DNA of 64,000 bases from NCBI GenBank assembly GCA_022495005.1, contig JAGYXB010001100.1, forward strand, positions 1,674,001 to 1,738,000, given 5' to 3'. Origin of the DNA: Rhyacophila brunnea (taxonomy: Eukaryota; Arthropoda; Insecta; Trichoptera; Rhyacophilidae). Below the pieces are notes generated by a model that was not told the DNA's origin, did not search any database, and saw only the letters and a program-made list of their open reading frames with translations. This document shows positions 23,501 through 35,500 of this stretch, one piece after another (positions within the stretch are counted from its first letter, which is position 1; every line of letters begins with the position of its first letter). Both the position numbers and the translations under genes were made by a program.

Positions 23501-26500
23501 AGTGCTGACAATGCGACTGGCGCGTGGTCATTAGATACTATTAGCATGATAATTAAATGTGGTAATTAATTAGTAATTAACTGGTCAGCAGTGAATGTGT
23601 ATAAAATAGTCATTTTTAAGATATGTGTATTATAATATTTATTGTTTCCTGTTTGCATGAGTGAGATAGTTTAAATTTATTTTATATTGAAAACACCCAC
23701 GATGGCCGCGTGGCTCAAGCGTCGGCCTATAGCATCATGGGTCCCAGGTTTGAATCCTGGGTCTGACAAGTAAACATATTGTTTTTCAAATTGTATATGA
23801 GTCAGAGTATGGACCTAATAGGTTGAGAAAGTGGCTGACATCCATTTCTAAGAAAACAAAATCTGTTAATACAAACCTCCACTCTGTGTATACTATTTAA
23901 TTGTGAGATGTCAAAGTAGCAGTATGAAATAAATAAATATGATGTCACTACGCGAGTGGAGAACTACAAGGTTCTAAGTGTTTGTCCTTGGAGAAACAAA
24001 AGTAACAATGAGGCAGCTTAGAATACTACTTCATTGTTGGGTTTGTTTTTTCAAGGACGAACACTTAGAACCTTGTAGTATTAGGCTCGCGACTAGTCAA
24101 ATGGTTAAAAATCTATTATCGTCAGAACCACATAGTTATATAAATTGTATTTATTGAACTGGACCTATAGCAAACAATTTATTTCAAAAAGGTTGAGTGC
24201 ATCTGAGATCAATGAGAAATGAGTTTCCTATTAATGCATCATCAATTATGTAAATAAAACATAAAAGAAGTCTTCGACAATTGATAAAAAAATGTATACT
24301 TGAACTAGAAAATATACTCCCATATTGTGTGAAATAATTTACTAGTCATTTATAAGTAATAAATGTATAACTCTGATACCAGTAAAAATAATTACAAGAT
24401 AAAAAGAACTTTTTATATACGTTTTTAAATTTTCTGTTGAATCATATAAACTTGACTTGACTAGCTTAAACGATCAAAAAAATTTGTACTTGATAGAAAT
24501 AATACTGAAATGTCCTTTTGACATGTCATATTGATTTCCATAGTAACGCACGTATATATTAATAATTTAGTTGCTAGGACCCCAGTCCCCTAGCAACCAA
24601 TAATGGTGTCGAAATAAATTTTCATACAAAACAGAATTAACTGAAAATGAATTCAATTCTACTTAAAGATGGCTAAAAGTATTAAAAAAATGCATTGGCA
24701 TTGTGTTCTGATATATTCTAAAAATTTCAAATGTCTAGCTAGTCGGGAAGTTAGTTAATAATCGATTGCAAGATTTGTACTGGACAAAGAACCACCGGAC
24801 AAATTGAAATCTCTTAAAAATAAGACAAATAAAACATTTTTGAGTTCTTGTCAGTTTACAGGAAATCAGGGGCAAACGAATTTTAAAACTAGCCGATATA
24901 TTGGATTATTTGTTAGGTTAGGATACGTTAAGTTAGGTTAGGTTAAGTTTTTTTTCTTGAATTCATGAATTTTACCAAAATCGGCAATTAAAATTAGCGC
25001 GGATCCCGCCTGTCTTCCTGTAAACCGACTTGTACCGAGTTTTGTTATAACTGAGGAAGTCTACTTTTCTAGTTAAGATACAGCCTGCTGTCAATGACAT
25101 TTAATATGTCATTGCTGCTGTGGATAAAGAATAGCAGCACCAAACCATTTAAGAGGCTTTTTAATAATATACCAGAAGGGAAAGTCAGAGGTTTTTTTTT
25201 TATTACTTTTTATCATTGTTGAGTATTGTAAACAGCTGTGTAGTGTTGTATAGCAGTGGCGAATGGTAGGCTGTTTGGATCCAACATAAATATTGTAGAT
25301 ACACTAAACTTTGTCAGTTAATCGTATTTGTTTTCATTGAACTAAGACTATGATATTTGTTAGTTTTTAAAATTCAACTAAACCCTCCTAATCCAAGCCA
25401 TAGTAGAAAAATATTTGTTTATCCATGCATACTTTTAGATATTTTATAGATAGAAGAATATTTTTTATCGATTACTATTAGGTTAGGCAGGGCTTAAGCT
25501 GAGGCATGGTCTTAAAAGATCATGACTAGGCGATGCGCGGATTGCGGGTGCAAATGACGCAAGCCGAACGAAATATAATTTGTCATAAAAGTTCAACATG
25601 CGTCCTTTTTATGTTATGTTTATTATTATATTTGTAATAATAATAGTATATTCATTGACATGTTTTCTTTTTTAAGTACATGCGGAACGTTTTTTAGTCA
25701 TCTTTACACGATTTAAGAATATATTCATCCGACTCCATCACAAAAGAAATTGACGTGCGAACAAGTCGACTATCCCTCTCCGAATGGCAACGCGGCCACA
25801 AATTTATTCCACATAGTGTTGAAAATTATTTGCCGTTTCACTTATGTACGCTCTTAATGAATTTTAAAAAACTAATCAACTCCATCTAATAATATGCATT
25901 CTTAATTGGACAAAAACAGTGCAGTGACTGAAAAAGTGTGCACTATTTTTGTCAAATCGCCATTAGCATACCTAAACTATTATGGTTTGGTCTAGGTAGG
26001 GTTTAATTGAATTTTAAAAACTAACAAACTCTATCTATAAATCTATAGATTCTATATCTTGTAGTCTTAGTTCAATGAAAACAAATACGGTTGACTGACA
26101 AAGTTTCGTGTGCACTATTTGTGTCGGATCTTAACAGCCTACCCTCCACCATTTGCCACTGTGCAATAATAATTTACGCAGTGTTTGATTGAATTTTAAA
26201 AACTAACCCCCACCATCAGCAATTTGTATTCTTAGTTCAATGAAAATAAATAAGTACGATTGTCAAAGTATAGTGTGCACTATTTATGTCAGATATTAAC
26301 AGCCTATCTCGACCTTTCGCCACTGCCTATTATCAAAAAGCTTATGCGAATTTTCGCAGAGCCCGGTTGGGAATCACTGCACTAGACAAATATTATCATG
26401 TCTCTCAATGAGGACAATGTACGTAGTAGTTATATTTTAAGTTAGAGAATATTTGATGAGTGGATAATATGAATTAAGCCTCAATGACATTGAGGTACTT

Positions 26501-29500
26501 TACAAGCTGCTTGTTGGTGAATTTAAAAGCGGGCAAGTCAGCTAGTGCGATTGCGATGATGACACACAAAACTTTCTACTCGCTCAGAAGCCAACAAGCT
26601 TGCGAGTTGAAACCGTCATTTTTGGTAGGTACTATTTTGACAGGACGTATTGAGTAGTTGGTTTTTTTACTGGAAGGTCGCTACTATCGCTCTACTGTGC
26701 AGACGCAGTAGGCCCACACGCCAGCGTGTAGCGTGTAAAGTTGACTGGCTTTCAACTTTTCTCGGTAGATTGTTTATAATCTGCTTGTTAGCTTGTTCGA
26801 TGATGACACTGGGCGAGTTTACAAGCAGATTGTAAATTCGCCAACAAGCAGCTTGTAAAGTAGCTCAATGTCATTGAGGCTTTAGTATTAAAATGATGTA
26901 TACAATGTTATTGTTACCTATTAATGAGGTAGAAGAAATATTTGCAGTTATCATCGACGGCGTCTGAGTTGGCGTAGAGGTGTCCAGAGCGCTTGGTGGT
27001 GATGTACTTGCCGTTGTTGGCGCGAAATGAAACGGAACCATCTCCCTGCCATTCCAGGTCGAAGAGAGCGTTTGAGGACCTGAAAATAAATTCAATCACA
27101 ATATTATTAACGGATGGTGCAGCATCGCCGAATCGGGCAATAAAGCAGTAATGGTTGTTGTTATTTAAAACTGTTGACATTCTCGATGATAGCACCCCCT
27201 ACATAAAACAATTACCTTATCACCAACGTTCCCTCTAATTTTTCTATTGTGTGTGCGGATCATTAACGTATCTGAGCAGTGTTACTCGTCACCCAGTGCG
27301 GTAAATTTAAACCCCCCCCCCTCATAAGCACACACATACAATTTTTCATTAAAACTTCTTTTTAAGTTATTTATTAATTTTGTAATAGCATCCCAGTGTA
27401 CTTTTTGACTTAAATGCATTTTTTAAAGATACAACCTTCATTCGATCCACTTCTTTCCAGACGTGAATTCTCCTTGCATATTTGCTGCGGAGCATATGAT
27501 GCATTTGACCCAATCATCTGTTTCCGAATGAGCAAATATATCACCAATTCTTACTTTTTGCGAATGCACTGAAGATGGCATTTCTGTTTCGACGATTTCA
27601 GAGAGCCATTCCAATTTAAATTTATCGCAGGATTTCTTTTTAGTTATCGCATTTGAAATATCACATTCACTCCTTTTGGACATTTTTAGGGGATAAGTTT
27701 TCTATATTAATAAATATAGATTACTGATAGTTTTATACTATTTTATTATGTAACTGTGCAAGCAAACATATTGTTCACTTGAATGGTTTGTTACGTACAC
27801 CGAACACACCTGTAGTTATTACTAAAATCTGGCAAAGGAAACTTTCTTTTACAATATTTTTGTGTGAGGACTGTGCGGGGGATGAAAACATGTGTGCGGA
27901 CACATTTTGGTACAGGGTTACAGGGAACATTGCTTATCACTGCCAGCCAATTTTTACTAGGTGGACACTTGAAGGCCAGCTATTTTTGGAATAAAATAAA
28001 TCCCTTAAAAAATATGAAATAGGAACATGAGATCCCCGGGGTTCCAGCGGCTAGCTCAGGAGTCCATCGAACCCCGGATTCACAAAAAAAGAAATTCAAA
28101 CGGTTGGAGTGTAAATAAAACACGGTCTTTCGTGCTCGTAACGTGGTCTTCTTATATTTTACATTTTCTTTAAACGTTTACATATTTTGTTTTAACAATA
28201 AGTTTCGCAGGTCCCATCCTATCGGAAAGGGGACGCTTACTAATTACTTTTTTCTTTTTCAAACTTCGCGTACCCACGCCATTCCAGCAAAAAGGACTCT
28301 CGTGATTGGCCAAATTTTATCGCTTGATCTTTGATTCGGCGAATCACGAGCCTGACCCTGGCGCAGGCGCGTCGAAATTTGGACGTTGCCGACAAGCGCG
28401 GCAAAATTTATTATTTTTAAATCCTTATATTTAGTCTTAAATTATCTCTTTCATCCATCATCATTTTTACTTTTTAAATTAAATTAAATTTATCTTAATT
28501 ACACCTCCGCCCAATATGCGGTTTTCACACACCGGACGAAGGCCTTTACCTATGAATAAAAAATACTTACGTGGTTGAGCAAGGAATCAGATTAGATGAT
28601 TTATGAAGCCGTTTCTAGAGGTCAGGGTTACGTTTCGACTTGAGCTACTAAATGATTATTTTACACCGGGAGAAGCCCGCCTGTAACAGGGGTGTATCAA
28701 ACAGAATGATAAATATTTGTGAAAATTTACCAAATCAACATGTTTCTCGAGTTTATCGTGAATATTTTCGCACTAAAATGATAAATATTGTTTAGAAAAT
28801 ATACACAAACAGTTCATTCAGAAGTTATGATGTTTACAAGAACCTGCGAGTTAACTCGTCCGCAGCCTGAAGCGACATACATGCTTTGGCGAGTTAACTC
28901 GTCCGTGGCACTGATCAGGTTCATCCTCATTCAGAATAATATCCATGATCCAGGCAATGTTAGTTGGAAAAGCTCATCAATTTGCAATTATGCAGCTATG
29001 TACGTATTTTAAAGTGATCTGCTGTCCCTATAATTATTTAGTTTATATGACAATAAAATGTATGGCACTATGGAAACAATTTTACTCACTTCTTATCTCC
29101 TGATGCTTGAATTCCACCACCGGTTTCCAGGGTCCAGTAGCGATCTTGCATGGTGCGCACATACCAGCGCTTGGTGCACCAGTCAAACTCCAACTGGAAG
29201 GTTTCGTGGTCGGAGATCTCATCCTGGTTAGCGGTCACGTCCACTCCTGCGAAAAAAGGAAAATTATATGTAGATATTTTTGTTTTTAGTAAAGCGATGG
29301 CTACTGGGTAGATCAGCGTAGGACTCCAAATTGAGTTCATGTTTTTACATTCAGAAATCGGGTGGCACTATGAAGGTAAAGTCCTTGTTAGAATGTTTGA
29401 CCCACAGCAAAAGTTTTTGGCATAGGTATATACTGGATTTTGATTTTCGAACATTTCGTGGTCCAAATTATTTCAAGGTTTAGGTACTAATATGTATGTT

Positions 29501-32500
29501 TCTGATACTATATGAATTTTATAATATAAAGAATGCTACATTCGTAAACCTTGTGTATATTCAGATTCGGAAAAAAATAAGAAGATATACGCAATTGTTA
29601 GATACATCTCCAAATTTTTTTTTTGAAGAATCCTGACGCCATTTACTGATCAGATAGCGGTGGAGTGAGTAGTGAGGTGGGGTGCGGGCATATGGGCGCG
29701 CGCAAGTAATCATGGGTAGGTAGGTAAAGTGATTAGATATCAGCGTTGGAATGGTGAGGTGAGGTGAGGTGCGAGTAGGCAGAGGGTCGCTCACCTAAAC
29801 CCCACCCCAACCATCGATTTGATAAAGATCAAATCGAATCAGTGATCTCATTATATTTGTTTATCTATTTTTATTTCCGTATTTACACAAAATAAATCGC
29901 GATCATATAAGTAAAATCAACATAATATTATTATGTAATAAATTTGAGAAACGCTGTTTTAAAAGACTAGATTACGGGGTATATACGTCTACGTTTGAAA
30001 AACGTCTCATGCATTAACTTTGCTCTCGTTTTAATTAAAATGCATTCATTCTCCATACGTGACTTCTTTTAAAACGTTACCTACTACCATTCTACTTTTG
30101 AATGAATAATTTAATGCAGACAGCCACCTAAAGAAACACCGATGTTTTTTTTTTGCTTCACTACCAACTTAACCGGAATTAAAATAAATTCTAACGTGTA
30201 AGCAGTATCCAGCGAGCTTGGATTAAATTAATTTACATCACTAATGTATTGTAATGTTATTCAGCTTACAAATAAGTACCCAGTTATGAGTAGGTAGTTA
30301 TAATGATATTATTTATTATTATATTATACAGACAAGGAAATCATCTCGGATTCAAAGTGGCAACCGCTCGAAGGAAGATTAGATCTATTTTCTAAGGAAA
30401 TATGTATGAGCACGTTTTCTTCTAAGCGCGAGTAGAAATACTAAAATATCATTTCAATTTGTATGTTACAGTCCAACAAACTTATCTAAAGGACGGTCAA
30501 AAATGGAATTACGGACGCCATTTTTAAAACGTCATCTGAATGTCAGATTCTGTCTTGATTGGGTAGTTTTCGACTGTGGCTCCCCCATCCATTCTTAAGA
30601 TAAGTTTGTAGGGCTGTACATAACTGTTGTGTTGGATTCGGCGGCGAATTTCCGTGACGCAGTCAATAATTCGTCAGACGATTTAAAAGGGGGCCTCGAA
30701 ACAGTTCAAACCAACAATACAATTATTATTATTAAAGTATACTAAAATATTGAAAAGGTGTATATTTCTCACAGATGAAGTGGGTTTACAATGTTACCTA
30801 AAGCAAAACGAAATCCCTGCAACTAACATGAAATGGGTCTATAACGTAACTTATACACAAAAATTAAAGGATAATATTATTATGTGTCATCATGTGGGTC
30901 CCGGGTTCGAATCATGAGTCCGGCAATGTGTTACTGGACTTGTGGATGTGAATGTGGTTGAGCAAGTGGCCAACATATATTTCTCGTACAAACAAACAAT
31001 CTGTTAATACAACCTCTACCCAGTGGAGGCCCATAATAATAATATGATCTTCTTAGGATCGGAAATGATTAAAAAAAACTACCTATAATATATACATATA
31101 TAATATTATTTTGCAATAGCATCCCTACGAGCAAAAGTCACCGCAATGCCACTTGGAAGCTGTGATCTCTTTGGTAATACAGAAATAAAATAATCTACAG
31201 TCAACACTCCACACAATCGTATCAAAGGTACAGTGGAACCTCGATATAACGGATATCGGATATAACCATTGATATACTACTAGATGAGGCAGTGGCGCAC
31301 CCAGGGGGGGAGCCAAGGGGCCCTGGCACCCCCCAAAAATGAAAATTATCAGAATGATTTTAAACATTGAAATTGAAAGCCAATAAACTATAACCTTTGG
31401 GCTTAGACAAATAAAAACACGGCATAAAAAATGATTAGTAAGAATTCTCCAGCACCCTTTTTAGAAAAAATTCTTAGATGTTAATTTCTAACACAACAAT
31501 TTCGAAATACTAATGTCAGGTTTATTTAGAAACCCAATCCCCAATGGAACTGTCAAAAAATTCTCAGTGTCCACCCGAATTCCGGAGTGGTGTAGGTTAT
31601 GGCTCGGGAGGGCTGACAGGGATCTAGCCTTGGGGGCCTGGGCTGTGGGGGGCCCGGCGTGTCGGGTTGACCAAATAAATGAGATTAACACACATCATAA
31701 ATTAGCTTTAATAATAAAAAAAGTCGCCTGCGAACATTTTCAATTACTTATATAATTGTGCAATATATTTTTTGATTATTATGTGTCGATACTCAACAGC
31801 TCCATTATTAAAGTAGATGTATTGATCGCCAATAATTCACTGTATAAGTACCCTTAATTTGAACTAAAACACAATTTGAAAAACGTTAATGTTGTGTTTC
31901 ACGCTGCCTTTAATCTTAGCGGTAGGTAAGGGGCCCACCAAATATCCTAGCCTGGGGGCCCGTTTCAGGATGTGGGGACTATGGTATAGGTACACCGAGT
32001 GCAATAGATAAAGGACCGATAAACGAGAAATTAGGCGTTGAAGAAGAAAAAGAGCCTATGGGACTAATTTACATTCTCCTCCTTGGGCCCTCCCCAATAT
32101 TAAATCCTGGGTGTGCCACTGAGATGAGGAGTTCCGATACAAGTGTAATTTTAAAAATGTACCACAAAAGAAGATATTACGAATATCGTCTTATAATATT
32201 TCCTTGTAGGTATAATGCGTTAAGACCGTTAACATGGATTCCCGAATTTCACCCGTATTGCCTTGGCTGTAAAACTAAATTTGCGTTCTTTTAATAGTGA
32301 CCCTAAGGGTGTCTGCAACCCAAAGCTTGCAAGCTACCAAAAATTCATGTCTGAGCGGACAGAGCAAGTCGTCATGCGCTGACTATTAGTTCGAGTAAGA
32401 TGCAAGCTAGATCGGGCTTACTAATAATTATTGCCAGGTCGTTTTCGAGACAGATATTACGTGAGCTTATATCGAGTTAAGTCCGCTGATATTAAAACAG

Positions 32501-35500
32501 TAAGTTTTAACACTGGCCGAGTCGCTGAAAATCGGGCGTCATTTTAAGAAGCATATATGATTAATCCAGTAGTATATCAATGGATATAACGGACCAAATA
32601 TCCGTTCAAATGTAAAAATTGTTAAAAATATCCTGTTAACGTTATACATGTTTAAATCCAAGTGTCACCCGCTTGTAAAAATGTTCTACGCGTGATAATC
32701 TAATAACATTTATTGACTATTCGTCACCTAACGAAATTGAACTATATTACACGCATTTTCTATTTTTTTTAGAATCACCGAAAGCAAGCGCGTCGACATC
32801 GAACATTAACGTCACTCCACAACGGGTGTGTCTATATCTTCCGAAGACGAATAAACAAGATTTTATTTGTGTTTTATATAACGGACACGCCCTCACCCGC
32901 ATTAGTCCGTTATATCGAGCTTCTACTGCAGGGGTAGTCAACCTGGTCCCTACCGCTCACTAGCTTTCATGGTGGGCAATAGAGGTTTTAAAAATTCATT
33001 ATGTTGCATTATGCATCAAGGGATCTCATTTTAAATGTAATTTCATCAGACTTCATGCTTCTAATGCTCTGATATATTTAACTACTGTAAGCGAAAATCT
33101 GACATACAGACGTATTTGGTTAGTAATTATTATAATATGCTTTAACTTGCTTGTAACTCTGCTTTATAAATTTTATAAAGTAAAGTTACTTCCCTACTTT
33201 GTAAATCACCATTGCTGTGGAACCGGTGGGCGGTTAGAAAATTTTACTACTACTCTATGACAACATCTTCTTGGCTACGTGTTAAAACTGAACTAACATG
33301 CTCCTCCCATTTTTAACCGCAATTCCATTATAAACTAACAAGCTCCTCCCATTTAGTCGGCAACAGCGCCTTCCTTCACGTAGCCAAGAAGATGTTGTCG
33401 TACAATAACAGAGATACAAAAGTGGGCGGTAGGTATAAAAAGATTGACTACCACTGTTCTACTGCATGAAGAAAGTCATAATCTCATAATAATATAAATG
33501 CGTATTATTTGGAAACGATCGAAAAAAACACACCGTGTCCATATCAGTCATATCACACATAAAGTCAAAACGTAGGCAGTAATGAATATAACAAAAAAAA
33601 TGGCTTGATCCTTGCACATTAAAAACAATAAAATATGATAGTAGCATAATATAATATGAGTTCATTTCACGAACACGATGTCTAGATTCGAAATAATTTG
33701 AAAGTCATCCGCTTCGCGCGCCGGTGGCTGGACTCGGCTGGCCTCGCTCCCTTCACGCTCTGGTTCGCGCATATAACGAGCGGTGATCTCCATCTCCTCT
33801 CGTCTTCTAGCCGCCTGATACCTTCCTTGTTCTTTTCTCGCTCGCGGAATAATTCGGACGTTACCCCCTTTGCTAATCCGGTCGGATCGGAACTCAATAT
33901 TGACTTTGTGTTGCGACAAAAAAAAAAATACTACAACAGCATTATTATCTCATGCGATCTCTGCGTTCCGCATCCTGAATACGATACAATGAACTACCAC
34001 CAATCCCATGAGATAAAAAAATAAACATGCAAAGCAATTAATATCGATCCCATTCTATAATCTGAGCGCCTGATACTTTTTTTTATCTCAAGTGAATTGA
34101 TTAATTTTAATCAAAATAAAACAAAATATACTTCATCATAGTTATTATCTGAAGGGCGACTAATTGATGAGATAATGAAGTTTGGTACAAGTACATGGTA
34201 ACCAATGAGTAAGAACCACAGAAGAACAGATAATAAATAGAATACCGATAGGCTATATTCAATACGCCGCATGTTGATGTAGGGTTTTTGAATGTGTGAG
34301 TGTCCTACGAAAATGAAGCACGCATTATGCATGTGCAATAGTGTGTGTAATACACCGTAATACAAGCGTAAATGCATAAACCGAAAGCAGTTTTCAGTAT
34401 TCGACGTACAACGTATTCTTGACACGTGTGTAAGTTTAACCCGGATTCTTCCTTACTCGGGTCGGTTACCTGCTATCGCCTTACCCGTTAAGGCTAATAC
34501 CTCAGTTGAGACACGGTCTAAAAAGATCGTGGCTAGACGCTGCGCGGATTGCAGGTCGCGGGTGCAAATGATGCATGCCGAACGAAATATAATTTGTCAT
34601 ATAAATCCAACATGCGTCCATTTAATGTTCTGTTTATTGTTCTATTAGTAACAATAATAATATATTCATTGACATGTTTTCTTTTTCAAGTAAATGGGTA
34701 CCGTTTTTAGTCATCTTTACACGATTTAAGAATTAATACCCCCGTCGCCATCACGAAACAAATTTACGTGTTCCCAGCTTGACATTCTCTCTCCGAATGC
34801 CAGCGAGTCCAAAATTTCGTCGCGCCTATAGTTGAAAATTATTTGCCGTTTCACTGATGTATCGTCTTAAGCATTTTAAATCCCATTATTTCTGAGTTCC
34901 CTGCCAAGAACCGATCATTGGATCGTGAGTGGTTTTGATGACAATGGTTATTTGGATGTATGCGAAGTATCGTCTGATGAGGAGATGCGTGACGAACTGA
35001 AGTATGATTGTTGAGAACGGTTGGGTGTTCATTTGACGGATTGATAAGTGCAGTTTACATAGGTACAGTGATAAACGATAACAGCGAGGTTGATATTTTT
35101 GGCCCGACGCACGATGCTACAGAGTGACAATTCTCTACTAAAATAAAATGCGGAGTGAGATATTCGTTCAATCGTGATAGCCTATTTATTGAACTCGTCA
35201 CGATTGAATAATGCTCACACTACGTATCCCATGCCTTCGATGAGAAATGCATTTTAACATAATACATATTAAATAATAGGTAATATTACTGAGGTAAAAG
35301 TTCTTATTTGCATGCTAAAAATGTTTGTACTAAACGGTTCTTATTTTTCGCCGTCCGCGTTTCTCACTGAGTAAGCATTTTGCCGATACGCTGACGGCCT
35401 GTGAAAATATATATAAAAATAATTAAATAATATTTCCGCGATAGATTCGTATGTCACGGATTTTCCCGATAATGCATTCTCACAGGACTCGTTGATTGCC

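Larger units (their letters stand above)
31231..32928. mobile_element. pogo/Tigger-like MITE, host of nested insertions
   Basis: The left end CAGTGGAACCTCGATATAAC follows TA, and the right end reads GTTATATCGAGCTTCTACTG on the plus strand. This inverted pair resembles pogo/Tigger ends. The right TA is mutated to CA. It contains the hAT-type elements 31267-32582 and 31290-32121, and a further hAT (32929-33456) sits at its very end. Confidence 0.7.

Noticed and set aside
23694..23770. Functional tRNA gene
   Set aside because: Boxes A and B are present but the acceptor stem does not pair and the body continues as a repeated SINE seen four times.
33662..34024. Overlapping open frames on both strands in a GC-richer block
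   Set aside because: Several frames are open at once because of base composition; none has recognisable motifs or splice context.
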